A stretch of DNA of 64,000 bases, taken from Euglena gracilis. Its lineage: Eukaryota; Euglenida; Euglenophyceae; Euglenales. Shown one piece after another: positions 1-12,030 of this stretch. How positions within the stretch are numbered: position 1 is the first letter of the stretch; every line of letters starts with the position of its first letter. The stretch spans positions 9,467,071 through 9,531,070 of the forward strand of contig CP154957.1 of assembly GCA_039621445.1 (NCBI GenBank), read 5' to 3'. A program made the position numbers and the translations under genes. Under the pieces are notes generated by a model that worked only from the letters and a program-made list of their open reading frames with translations, was not told the DNA's origin and did not search any database.

Positions 1-1527
1 AGTGCTTGGGCAGGCGATTGCAAGGCATTGTCACCCCCCCCCCCCCGAGCAAAGGGGTCGGGTTTTGGGGTGGGTAGTGATTAGCATTCACGTGCGTGCA
101 CACGCACACCCCCACGTCCGAAGGCGGGGCCCTCGAAAATGGCACGGAAGCTGTATCAAGTTAGTCCCAGCCAGGGTTCAGAACCGACCCCCCCCCACCC
201 TCCCTGGGCTCCTACCCATGGCTGAGCAACCCCCCCCCCCCGAATCTAGCTTGGGCTGTTTCTTTCTGATGTTTTTTTTCCTGGGTGGGTTGAACTCTTC
301 CCAGGGGCACAGCCTCACGGAATTCAAAAGCGATGGGATTGGTTCGATGGGATTATTATTTTTTTCCTGAAGGATGCTCATCAAAATGACCAAATTGCGG
401 GCTGGAACACGTGGAGTTGGAGTTCTTTGTACCAAACACAGGACCCATCAGCAACCAAAATGGCTGCTCAGTGACTCGCATGCCAACAACTGCAAAGGAG
501 CCATTTCCCTTTCCCTCAGTGGGGTCAGACATGATGCTGAGTGGCACCGCCTCTCCCCGGGAAGAGTATAACCTGACGTTCACTCTCCGCACCAGGCGCG
601 TCTGCCACACTCATGTCATTGCATGCTTTCCTCATGTATTAACGGCGTGCAGAGACACTCCATTAGCACAGGCCAATTCATCCTCTGTTCATTGGTGGGA
701 GCTTAAGAGATTCGCTTTTCAAAAACGCAAGTGCTCACCCCTTTTCAACAGGCTTCTTTGGCTTTGGAACCCCTGGGTCTGAGCCCCCAGGGATGTCATG
801 TGCCAGAGGCCTGGGTGTGGGTTGAACCGCTGTTTTCCGGACAAAGCACAAAATTTTTTAGAAAAGGTTTCGGAAATGATGGGGAATGGGATCTTGTGGG
901 GTTTTTCTCTGAGGCCTAAAAGAATCTGACCCAAACCGCCAGAATTTTTAAGAAAAAGAACAAAATAGTGTTTACAGCACCCCCCATGAAGGTCCCCTTC
1001 CCGGAGGGTGCCTGGAGGGCTTTCAAAAAAAAGCCTCTTCCATTCTCCTGTGGCATGGGGGCCTTACGTCAAACCCTGAATTGACGCCCAGCCCTCTCTT
1101 CCATATAACTCCCACCCAGCCCCAGGGATTTATTTTGAGCTTGGTGACCTGGGGGGGGGAATGATCCCAGTGCCATTTTACACGGAACGAACCCTAAATG
1201 GTGCCCGAAGAAGTTCGCGCCCCTGAAAATCCGAAGCAACAGTCCAAAACGTGCTTTACCCCTCAGAGCGGAAAAGTGGGGGGTGCATGGTGTATGGTGT
1301 GTACGGTGTATGGCAGATGGTGTATGGTGGATAGTCATGGTGTGTATGATGTATGGTGTACGATGGATGTATGGTGGATGTATGGGGTGTATGGGGTATG
1401 GTGTGTATGGTGTGTGGTGGACGTATGGTGTATGGTGCATGGTGTGTATGGTGTATGGTATATGGTGGGTATATGGTACCATTCCCCAGACCCTAAAAAA
1501 AGAAAGTGTCCTCCTGCGCTGTCGCAG
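1..1527. other. Upstream non-coding region with microsatellite
   Basis: No recognisable gene is seen before wee1. The stretch has C-homopolymer runs and, at about 1283-1478, a degenerate repeat built from TGGTGTA, TGTATGG and similar words. Open frames here run through low-complexity sequence and carry no conserved motif. It could be intergenic or hold a 5' part of a transcript that I cannot identify. Confidence 0.5.
1283..1478. repeat. Degenerate TGGTGTA microsatellite
   Basis: About 195 bp of imperfect TATGGTG/TGTATGG words lie directly upstream of the wee1 first exon. Long frames across it are an effect of the repeat lacking stop codons. Confidence 0.8.
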
Positions 1528-1558
1528 GGACGTGGCCGACTTCCCCCGGTCCGCCAGC
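1500..1558 (+). promoter_or_regulatory. Probable trans-splice acceptor and short 5' leader of wee1
   Basis: An AG at 1526-1527 (context CTGTCGCAG) precedes the exon that carries the first ATG (1559), leaving a 31-nt leader. The same layout, an AG then a very short leader then ATG, is seen at the J-domain gene and at purD. This is what spliced-leader addition would leave. An ordinary intron after an unseen upstream exon is the alternative. Confidence 0.45.
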
Positions 1559-4020
1559 ATGCTCTCCGAGGACAGCCTTTTTGGGGCCCACCGCACCTTG
1601 TCGATGTATGCCACGGAGTTCACAGAGCTTGCCGAGATCGGCCGCGGGGCGTTCGGGCGGGTCGTGAAGGTCTGGCCTGCCTTGTCAAACGTAGGACCCT
1701 ACCTGTGCGTTGGAGTGAGTATCTTGGCACACTCGAGTTTCCATTGTGGACGGCTCAGATATGGACGGCTTCGATTCACATGTTTTTGGAGCGGACGATT
1801 GTCAGTCTGTTTGCTGGGAAACATTCCCACCAATTCCTGGAGCCAAATCAGATTCCAACCCCGAAACGATTCCGTTGCCATGCGTCCCCCGGGATCTCAC
1901 CTGTTTTCAGTAATTATTTCGGCCGAAAGCTGTTTTCAGCGTTCGGATCTTTGTCTGATGATATTTGCTGTCTGTATGATATTTGCAGTCGCCACATGGT
2001 TAGCTGGCATTTGGTTTTTTCATTCCAATCTCCTCTCCCCCCCCCCCGTTCTGTGTGACTGAGACACGTCGTCGGGCTGCAGGCCAAAAAGCGCACCGAC
2101 GGCGTTATCTACGCCGTGAAGGTGTCATGGACGCCGATCAAGGTGCGCGTTCATTTGTCTTGTGTTGTAGCCAGGCTTCTGCTTAAGGGATTGCAGTACC
2201 CCCCCCCCGGGGGGGACTGCAGCTAGTCCAAATTTGGCTAGTAGGATTTCTAGCAGACCCCCCCGGGGGGGGGTCTGCTAGCAGGGCTAGCTGGTGGAAT
2301 TTTTTTGGAACCCCCCCAAAAATGGCCAAAAAATGCCCGTTTTTTTGGTCATTTTGGGGAATTTTTGGAACATAATCAGCCCAAAACTTATAAAAAACCT
2401 CACTTCCACCTCGGCACGCAGCGCCGGAGGAAAAATAATCTGGTATTCTGGAGGCTGCCCACGGCTCACACAGCTCACCAGGAGGGGAGGAGGTGTGCTG
2501 TCACCCCAACGTCATTCCCAGTTTATCACTGCAACTGACACCCGAACATTAAACGCATTTTGAAACAAACCGAATAGAATAATGCTGCGACCAACTTGGA
2601 AGCAGGGGGACCGGTCGTGGGTTTTTTTTCAAAAAGGTAGGCGGGTGGGTTTGGGCTCGAGAAAAGTGTGGGGGGTCATTAAGTGAATCCATGGACCAGT
2701 GGCATTTGTATGGGCCAGAGTGCGTGGGGCCAGATCGTTTTTTAAATGCTTCATTCGTTTTCTGCTGCTTCATCATTCACGCGGAAATGTGGGAATGAAC
2801 CCAAAGTTGCGCGTTGGCACCGTTGACCCTGACTGGCTTCAAGACTGCACACCGCTTGATGCAATGTGGTTTGTGACACCCCCGCACATTCGTGGTGCTA
2901 CTGCAGGGGGAGCGCGACCAGGAAGCCCGGTCCCGGGAGGTGCACGCCCTCGCGCGGTGCGACCACCCGCACGTGCTGCGATACTACTCCTCCTGGATCG
3001 AGGACGGCCTGATGTACCTGCAGACTGAATACTGCGTCGGAGGTGTCCCGGCTTGACAGTACAATCGATCATACTAGATAGACATGTCCCCATAATGTTC
3101 CCATATTGCAGAAACTGATCATACATCTAGATAGACATGTCCCCGTGATGTTCCCTTGTTGCAGCCAGTTTCGTGGCAGATGGGTGTCAACAATATTTTA
3201 AGTGGCCACAAAACGATAAATCAAAATCCCACCGTGCACAAAAAAAAAACTGGGCGCTGTTGCCACTGGTATCAACATCAGTCCGAAAATTTATGTCATC
3301 ATCAGGCCATTTTCCCAGGCTTCAGCATTGCACAAGCATGACTGTTGCTGAACGAAGCCTGGGTCCGAAGTGAGGCCATACCCGAACATTTAAATGGCAA
3401 AAGGCGTATTCCAAACAGCTGTGCTCGTGCACGCGATCGGGTTTTCATTATTGATGCCTCAAACATTATTATGCCTCAGACAGGGAATTTTTTAAATCGG
3501 ACCGGGGGTCCAGTCAGCCAGCACCTTTTTTCCATCCACCAGGCTGCGGACCCCCCCCCACGGGGTTCCGAGTCCGAGCGAGTGATAATAAAGTTTTTGC
3601 AGCCTGAAACCAGGCTGGACCGAAAAAAAATTCGGCACAAAGCACCAAAATTTTTTAAAAAGGGGGGTTAAAATGGGTCAGAAATGGCTCAAAATGATCA
3701 TATTTGGTCTCAAAAATTTGGCTAAAAAAAACCAAATTCGCTGGATTTGGGGGTTTTGCCTTAGGTTTCACTCAAAGTTCTTTGAATTCGGACCTTAACG
3801 CAATCATAACCCCCAACCCCCAACAATTCAACCAAAGTGGATGTAATAGTGGTCCCATCGGTTTCTATTGTGGGAGAGTTATGATAATTCTTCATCTGGT
3901 CCGGGACAGATTGTTCTTAAGTTTCATGACCCGGGGGCTGGTCAGCGGCACCTGGTCCATCTCCCCGCCCTGGGGGGGGGGGTTGGTCCGAGTGGCACCC
4001 CTCCAGAAAAAATATACCAA

Positions 4021-4085
<65 letters not shown>

Positions 4086-7000
4086 TGTATGTATGTATGT
4101 ATGTATGTATGTTTATTGTATATTATGTATGTATGTATATCTTGTATATGTATCTTATCTTATATTATTCTTTATCTTCTTATATTCTGTTATATTCTTT
4201 ATCTCTATCTTTATTCTCTTTATCTTCTTCTTCCTTCTCTTATTTCTTATATTCTTCTTATTAGTATTCTATTCTTCTTTCTTCTCTTCTTCTTATTATT
4301 ATTTTCTTATTCTTATTATTATTATTCTTCTTCTTCTATTCTTCTTCTTCTTCTTCTCTTCTTCTTCTATATATTCTTGTCTTCTCTATATTGTATCTCT
4401 CTCTTATCTATATCTATCTATATCTTCTTCTTATTCATATCTATATATATATATATATATCTCTCTCTCTATCTATATACCCCCCTATACCCCCCAAAAG
4501 TGGGTTCCCCAAGACCAGGGCGATAAAAATCCCACAACCCCTGGTTGTGGTGGGGGGGCCCACCAGGACGTCCCGCACAGCCCTGTCTGAGCCCCCCCCC
4601 CCCAGGGGGGCAGGGGTGGGTTTGGACCCCGGGTCCTGATCAAAAAAATATCTGGCCCGGAACCCCCCAGAGCCCAGGGTGGGTCTCGCTGCTGACCCAC
4701 ATTGCCCTTGGCCACCTCCCCCCCCCAGGCAACGTCTCAAAAAAGCCCGCCGCGTTCTGGACGCAGCAGACCGCCCTGCAGCTGCTGACCCAGATCAGCT
4801 CCGCCCTGAAGTACCTCCACAGCCACAAGATGGCCCACCTGGATGTGAAAGGTGTGGCCGTGCGGGAGAGTGCATGCTGATGCCTGATGCCACTCGGCTT
4901 ATCCAGGGGGGCGGGCCAATCCTACCCAGTTTGGACCCCTTCGCGCGTGAATAACTCGGGCCTGGCGGGGAGTTGGGGGTCAAACCAGGGTGATTTGGAA
5001 ACTAGGAATCCAGTCGCTCACGACTGGAAGAAAAAAAATCCGGGAACGGGGCCGGGGTCATGGTGATAATCCGCGGTTTTCACGGTCTACCCAGGGGCGG
5101 GAGAGAACGGTCCGAACATAACAGTTTCCCCTGCAAGGGAGCGAGGTTCCATTGCATAAGCACTCCCCCCGAAACAAAGCGGAAGTTGAGACCCTTTCAA
5201 TGGGTGACAAACGTACTCACCTCAGAGACACAAGTTTTCTTGAAATTTCGCAGGATCGTTTCCACCCCAAAACATTATTTGATTTTCTTCCTACCACAAC
5301 CATGATACATGGGCAATGTCAGAAAATGTATGCCATGCTCACTACAAAAGAATATAATATTTTTTCTGCTAGCGGAGAGTTTTGGTCCACCACAACAGCA
5401 CGCCCTCTGCAATGTGCGGTGTGCCAGTATCAGGGTGTCGGCGCTGTATAAGCCAAAGGGCACCATATCCCTCGGGGGGGGGGGGATCCAATCCAACATT
5501 TTTTTCCAGCTCCGGACCCTCCCCCCATCAATGAGTTCCATCTATTTTCCAGCCGCCCAAAGGGCGGCTGGGCAGTAACGGCCTTTTGGATTTCGGAGGT
5601 GTAAAAATAGACCAAATGGGCGAAAATGGCTGCCCAGCCCAAATTTGGGGGCAAAAAAATTCGACTTTCTCAAATCAATGGCAGCGTTTTTGGCCAGTCA
5701 TTTCCCAGCCCAAATTCTCAGACGTCTGAGCTGCCCCCCACCCCCGCTAAGCGACACCCGGTTCTATACTCGACGTGGAAGAACTTGTGCCAGGTTGCTT
5801 TCCTGCCCCCCCCCCGCAGGGGAGAACATCTTCGCCACGGCGGACGACACATTCAAGCTGGGGGACTTCGGGCTGGTGGCCAACATGGAGGAGGCGGAGG
5901 ACATCCCGCGGAGCCGCTCCATGCTGTTCTCCCAGGACTCCTGCGCCAGCCTGGAGGAGGTGTGCATAGGGCTCGCTTCAAGTGGTATTTGACAGGTTGA
6001 GCGGTGTGATGTGGGGCCCAGGCTTCTTTTTAAGGAAGGTCGCACCCCCCCCCGCGGGGGGTGGGCGCTGGGTAGGAGGGCATTGTTGACCCATCCCGGG
6101 GGGGTCGGGTTTTGGGGTTGTATGTGCTATAGGACACACCCCCTGCGCCGAACCCTAAACGTTGCCATTTTCAATAGAGATTGGTTTAGTCGGCAGGAAC
6201 CGGGACCCAAAGCTGATCCCCACCCCCCATGGGGAGGGGGTGGGTGCCTGCAATGGGTCGGCACCCCAAAGCACAAGGCAACCCCAGGGTTGGTAAAGAA
6301 AAGAAGGCTGTGTGGGGCTTGTTCTCCTGTGGATTATTTTGATTGCTTCAAAGTGCGCACAAAACGCGGGGCTGCTGTGGTACAGGTTCCTGTCCTCGCT
6401 GCAGCGGTGAATAAAGAAGTGTTTCCTCGTGCAACCGACATTGTTTCTGTTGCAGGGCGACCGGAAGTACCTCTCTCCAGAGCTACTGAATGACAAAACC
6501 AACCTGCCTGCAGCCGACGTGTTCGCACTTGGCATCAGGTCTCTTTTGTTGTCATTTTATTACAAGGGTGGTGTTGCCTGCCAAAAGAAGTGGTCTGAAA
6601 ATAAAAATGTGAAAAAATCTTGCCAAATATTTCCTTTCCGTTTTGGCTATGAAAAAATTTTATACCTTTTTTTAATGGAGTTAATTCAAGGAATTCGCTC
6701 CGGTCTTTGATTGTCCATTGCCTGTAATTTTTTTCCAACCAGATGCAACGCTTTCTTGTTTTGTTGCCATTTATCACTTGCTGATGAGCTTTGGATTGGT
6801 GAGATCAGATTTGGGTTGAATTGTGTGGGGAGGCTTCCAATGAGGTGGTGTCATAGAAGAACCTGTTTCACACATGCACCAACAGGCAATTTCTGAAAAG
6901 TTTATTCAAGCAGGGGATTGGTGCCTAAAAAGTTGGCGGCGATAACATTGGGGACGGAAAATTTCGGCGGTCTTGGCCAAAGCGGTCCGGAAATATCGGC

Positions 7001-8227
7001 AGGAGTGAAGAACGTTTGGAAAAAATTGCAGAATGTGTATAAAAAAAACAAAACACAAATGAATTTTTATGTTTGGCATCTCGAAACTGCGTTTTCTTGC
7101 TTTCTGGAGTTTTCTGAAGCCGGAGTGGACCCCACCCCCAGGGGAGATGGGGCTCAGCCAGCCAGCACCTTTTTCTCGCAAGCAGCTCCCGACCCCACCC
7201 CCCGTTCCACTGATTTTAAGTTTTGGCTCGCCTGGCCCACCGGGTTGAGCCGAAATATTGACACGAAGTGCCAATAATTTTTTTGGAAAAGGGACTCAAA
7301 AAAAATGGTTAAAAATGGTTAGGGACTGCCCCCGACCCCCCCCCCCCAGGTACGACGGGTCCGAGCCGTATGCATTGATTCCTCCAAACTCCCGTCCCCG
7401 CAGCGTGTACGAGCTGTGCCGCGGGGAGGACCTGCCGGGCAACGGCGAGGAGTGGCACCGTCTGCGCCACGGCCAACTGGGACCCCTGCCGCAGCTCTCC
7501 GCGGCCCAGGGCTGCGGCCCATGTGTCACTGGCGGGATCGGCGCCGGTGACGGGCAGAAACACTGATGAGGCAAAGGTGGGAAACTCTGGCCGTTTTGTC
7601 GCATTGTTGCGCATCTGTGTGCATTATTTGGTTTCCCACAAATGCGCATTTATTTTGCATTTTTTTTGTGCATTCTGGGCTGTGTCTGCTCTTCAAAGAG
7701 GAAACACCAGTCCCCCAGCGGGATAATTGAAAAGGAAATTGAATGTGCCCTCGAAATAATTAATGGTTTTGTGTTTGTGCTTTGTCGGGAGGTTGTTTTT
7801 TGGTCTCATGTTCATGCACATTCGCATGCATATCGCATGCACAGATGGCATCCTCTTACACATGGCAATGTTCTAGGAATGTGTTTTCAACACAGGAGGT
7901 GCCAACGACACATTGCGCCAATGGAACCAGAGACACACATCACCAAGAATCAAATTCATGGATCACCGCGACGTTGCGACAGACAAAACGAAGGTCTGGC
8001 ACCATGGACACGTAGCAAACTCCGTTTTGTGGATTTTTGGTGCTATTTGGGACACTTTTCTGGCCAAATCATCAGATTTCAGAGAAAAATCATTGGCTGT
8101 GACGGTCTGACAAAGCCGCACGCCTGCCCCCGACCTGTACGCGCTGATCCGCCGCATGATGGACCGCGACCCCCTCGCCCGCCCCTCCGCAGCGGAGGTG
8201 GAGGCGGTGTGCCTCGCCATGGCGTAA
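1559..8227 (+). CDS. wee1: Wee1-type protein kinase, 8 exons
   Basis: Wee1 kinases phosphorylate the CDK inhibitory tyrosine and delay entry into mitosis. Exons: 1559-1669, 2083-2142, 2907-3042, 4729-4851, 5820-5959, 6456-6538, 7404-7507 and 8130-8227. They total 855 nt in one frame, 284 aa plus TAA. Visible motifs: glycine loop GRGAFGRV (about 28-35), YAVK lysine K50, helix-C Glu about E68, catalytic loop HLDVKGEN (139-146), DFG (159-161), SPE (197-199), and the subdomain XI Arg in DPLARPSA. The Wee1 assignment rests on family-like stretches: YATEFTELAEIG, HVLRYYSSWIEDGLMYLQ, LPAADVFALGI and LPGNGEEWHRLRHGQLG. It is short because it is nearly only a kinase domain; family members usually have a long N-terminal region. 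Introns 1-6 fit GT-AG; the last does not. The 20-kb duplication starts within that last intron. Confidence 0.88.
2193..2281. repeat. Chain of perfect hairpins with C/G-run cores
   Basis: In wee1 intron 2, three inverted repeats follow one another. The first is GCAGT-A-C(n)G(n)-ACTGC (2193-2220). The second is CTAG-T-CCAAATTTGG-CTAG (about 2223-2241). The third is CTAGCAGAC(n)G(n)TCTGCTAG (2250-2281). The arms match on both sides of long C then G runs. Confidence 0.75.
4021..4482. repeat. GT, ATGT and pyrimidine-rich microsatellite block in wee1 intron 3
   Basis: A (GT)n run (about 4024-4051) is followed by (ATGT)n to about 4111. Then come about 350 bp made almost only of T, C and A words such as TTCTTA and TATC, with very little G. 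Conceptual proteins read through it are low complexity and are not genes. Confidence 0.9.
7508..8129 (+). other. Non-canonical intron with pairing ends (last wee1 intron)
   Basis: Exon 7 and exon 8 cannot be joined in frame at a GT-AG pair: the only AG before exon 8 needs a phase that no GT donor offers. Joining across the shared GCCC (7504-7507 and 8126-8129) gives LPQLSAAPDLYALIRRMM, as expected for the family. The intron ends are complementary: CAGGGCTGCGGC (7507-7518) against GCCGCACGCCTG (8115-8126), 10 of 12 positions paired. The exact cut is ambiguous because of the direct repeat. Confidence 0.6.
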
Positions 8228-9217
8228 GCTGAGCCCCCTACCATGGATTCATTGAACATCTTTGTGGCCACACCCTGGGTTGGCCCCTGGGTTGGTGGGT
8301 TGGGGCCATTAGACCTCCCATGGGGGGGGGGGTTGCGTGGGTGGGTTTTCGAGAAAAGTGATTGTTCTTGGGTTTGGGTCAGGGGAAAACGTGCCCCCAA
8401 AGGTCTCTTGGTGAATCTGTGACCCTGACATGGGGGTATTATCCCTTCCCCTCCCACCGACATCATGTATGTCTCGGAAGTCACAGGGTGGTGCAGCCTC
8501 CATCCCCGCCGATGTCAGCGGCCATGGCCAAACCCACAGAAAGCATGTCTTTGAGAGACTTGTTTACCGCCAAGTGTCGCAAGGCCTGAGCAGTTCTTCC
8601 CTCATTCCCGCTTTTTTTTAGAGACATTCACATGATATTCCCGAGGAGTCGCATCCCCCTTGGGGGTGAAGGGGGGGACATTTTCGGTTCCCCCCGGGGG
8701 TTTGGTGTGAGTAGTGCTCTAGCAGGCACCCTGGCACGGAAGACATTTTCAAGGGGATATTAGCTTGGTCACCAGGACCCAAAATTGGGGGGGGGGGGCT
8801 GCTATGGGTGGGCACCCCGTAGCACAAGTCACCCCCCCCCGGAGTGGTCAAAAGGCACCTGGTGCATATATGTATATTTTTTCCAACTTCGATGTTTATT
8901 TGTTCGCATTTCAGTTCATCTTCAGCATCGATATTTGTTTCGGAACGGTTTCAGTGAATGCTTTTCATTCATATCAGCAATGACCTGAGTGGTTCCCACG
9001 GTGCCAGGGTTGCACTCCCTGTCATGATCCGCCCTCCCCAGTTATACACTCACACATCTCCCCCCCCCCCTCGCCACGGCTGTGTCTTGCTTACACGGAG
9101 TGGACGTTTCCTGCCGGTCCCCGCATTTCGATGTGTCTTTGCTGTTCTGCACCAAAGTTTAAGGTAGGTGGGCGAGAAAGCTCAGATATTTGTCCAATAA
9201 AAGATATTTGGAATTTG

Positions 9218-9218
9218 A

Positions 9219-9249
<31 letters not shown>

Positions 9250-9300
9250 GTATATATATATATATGTATGTATGTATGTATAATATACATATATGTATAT
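9218..9300. repeat. TA / ATGT microsatellite
   Basis: (TA)n passes into (TATG)n and back to TA-rich words. Copy B has the same tract at about 29238-29322. Confidence 0.85.
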
Positions 9301-9659
9301 ATTTATTTGTAATTTGCCTGATTTCAAGTTTTTACGAAGGTGTGCTTTTTTTTTGGATTTTCGTCATGTGCTCATCAATTTACCAAACCTCGATAAGGCC
9401 GTGTGGCAATGGTTGCACGAAAGAAGTCTCCTCCAGATTCTTTTTTGTTTATTTGATGCAGCTTGCATTTGAATCCTTGAGTAGAAAGCTGTTCCATTTT
9501 GTACCAATCCTGACAGCTGTTGACTGTGGTGACCCCGGCAGACTTTACTGGCAATGCGGCTCTCCACAGTCGCGTTGTCGCATTGGCATGCATTGCCCTG
9601 GCATGCCTTGCTTTTCCTCACAACACACCAGCCCTGACCGGAGCTGCATAATGTGCTTT

Positions 9660-9790
9660 TTCTGGCTTGCTATTTTTAGCATTTTTCGCAATTTTGGCCA
9701 TTTTTGGGGAACAGTGAGTGGGTCCCCCGGCCCCCCCCCCCCGGGGGGGCCCCAGGGGGGGGGGGGGGGGGGGGGGGGGCCCCCACCTGG
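9660..9790. repeat. C/G-run hairpin repeat, family member
   Basis: A stretch reading TTTTTAGCATTTTTCGC leads into GGGTCCCCC, a long C run, then a G run of more than 20. The same order of parts recurs at 18576-18745 and 20500-20745, and in copy B. It looks like a dispersed short element that can fold on itself; no protein is encoded. Confidence 0.55.
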
Positions 9791-11207
9791 GCCCAGTGAA
9801 ATCCCCTCACCACCAGTCCGTGGAATAGCTTGGTGTTTGACGCTGTTTGCAACTGGGCCACTCCCCCCCAAGAAGGATTTTGGCCTTCCCCCCTCACGGG
9901 GGGGTTTGGCCATTTTTATGGATTTTGTCCCAATTTTTTTCATCTGGAACAACACCCTCTTATTGTCCCCCCCCTAATTGACCAAAAACAAGCAATGCAA
10001 ACTTGAAGGGAAAAAAAACAGGGTGTCAAATACGCCAACACATCCGGCGACATGTTATTTGACATGAAAGCTGGTTGTTGAAGATTAGAAATGACCTCGT
10101 TATCCATAGATGTCAAAATGTTGAATTTTTGGTGGAAAATCCCAAGCGGTAATATTGGCAGTGAATTTCTATGTGTTTTTTGCAGGAGGAGTTGTCAGGG
10201 GGGGCCAAACCAAAAAAAAAAGAGCCCAAATTTCTGTTTTTTCGGACCCCCCGCTGTTTTTTCCTCTTTTGGTGGAGATTTTGTGTCTATCGCTGAAGAT
10301 TTCAAAAAATAATGTCCTTGGGCATTTTTGGGGTATCCTGGAGGGTGAGATTTTACCAACAACTCCTTGATTTATCAACCCTCAGGAGGCATGGGCCTCG
10401 TTTTTGTGTTTTATAAGCTAGGTATGTGAGACGCACAATCCGCAGAATTTTCATGGGTGTGCAGTTTCTGAAGCTTAGCAGCTCCGATCTCTGTGCCATG
10501 TCTGCACGCTGTACTGTACCCCGGCCGAAGGATCCATCCGCCGCCTTTCTCGATCCCTTCTGTCGCCCAGCGAGCAGGCGAGTCCCCCTCGCCTTGCACG
10601 AGCATCCCCCCCCAGGGGGGTGTGGCGGTGTGGGACCGGAGGATTTCTCAAGCCAGCCCCGCTGGACCGCCAGCACTTTCATTCCCGCCAGCACACCTCC
10701 TCCCTACCCACAGTGAGCCCCCAATCAGTGAATGGTGTGCCGATCGTGGTAATTATTTTAATAACACAGTACCAACACACTGTGTAAGCCGTGATTTAAT
10801 GTCATCACAATGTGCAATTGTTCAGGTATTTAAGTCGTTGAACGATAAGTAATGTTAACTGCTTGCAGCTGCCGAAATATTCTGCAGACCCCTTCTTGTT
10901 TTGATATTTTGGAGCATCGTGCAAGATGGTGTGCATGGTTTGCTGGTTTTCGGAAATGACAGAAAATGGCGAGAAGGGGGGGCATTAACCCATATGAACG
11001 CAAAAGGTGTTTCTGAGCCCTGAGAACTGGGATTGAGAAGTCCTGTGAGTGGGATGCCGCACCTCTCTGTCCCGCCCAGGGCTGAATGGGGAATCCCGGA
11101 AACCCAATGAGCGCTTTTTAGGGCATAAATTTGCCGAAGGGTGGGGGTCCCTCCGCACCGGCTTTTCCCGCACAGCCCTCGTCCTGCCTCCCCCCACCAG
11201 CGGCTTC

Positions 11208-11331
11208 AAGTTTCGGAAGCACCCCTTTGGAGGACTTCCATGGCGGTCACGGCAGCATGATGCCCACTGCTGCTGGCGCACACATTGCACAGCAAATATT
11301 TAGAGTCACCATTCCGCTCGTCAACCCTTGA
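11208..11331 (+). other. Possible unassigned exon
   Basis: This follows CCTCCCCCCACCAG, a C-rich acceptor-like tract of the kind seen before real exons here. One frame reads SSFGSTPLEDFHGGHGSMM and continues to a stop near 11331; another frame is also open for a while. No family was recognised and coding status is doubtful. Confidence 0.18.
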
Positions 11332-12028
11332 GCCATGCCACTTTCTCCGGGTTTGCTTGGTGTGCGGTGCATTGACTTTTTGGCTTTGCACGAGTTGGTC
11401 ATGCAATGTCATGGACAAAAGTGTTACGCAATTGGGTATTGTCAAACTGCGGGCTTTAGTTGTCATGCACACATTTGCACTTGGTGACTTGAGAAGCAGC
11501 CAAGGCCAGAGGTGGCACGAACAAATACCCAGCGAAATCCCCTCGCCACCAGTACGTGGAATAGCTTTCTGTTTGACGTTGGCGAATGAACAGCATTCGA
11601 TGTTTGCAACTGGGCTACTCCTCCCCCCCCCCAGAAGGGTTTGGGCCTCCCCCCGGGGGGCCCAAGGGCCTGTGGGTCACCTGCTGGAGGCGGGGTTTTG
11701 GCCATTTTTGCCCTTTTTCTTCGACCCCAAAATTGATCCCCAAAAAGTGGCTCCCTGATGGGCTCATGGCTCCTGACCCAGCTGCAATGGCACGGCAAGG
11801 GGACAACGTGCTTCGCGGTCTGGCTGGCTCAAGCTGGACAAAGCCGAGCCTCTCAGCAGGCTCGCCCACGTATATGAAGGGTCTGTATATCCAGCAAAAA
11901 TTTCCCATTGGGGCCCCACTCGCCGGCATTTTGCCTCCGGCGTCCACCGCACGCCACCCAGGGCTGGTTGGTGGGAGGCTGGCCGAGGGTTGTGTGTATG
12001 CATACACCTGATGTGTACGTGCGTGCGG

Positions 12029-12030
<2 letters not shown>

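Noticed and set aside
7523-8115. GT-AG solution for the last wee1 intron (donors at 7523, 7525 or 7547, AG at 8114-8115)
   Set aside because: None gives the phase required by exon 8; the pairing-end solution restores the family sequence.
9091-9327. Tyr-Ile-rich protein on the minus strand
   Set aside because: Translation of the TA/ATGT microsatellite.
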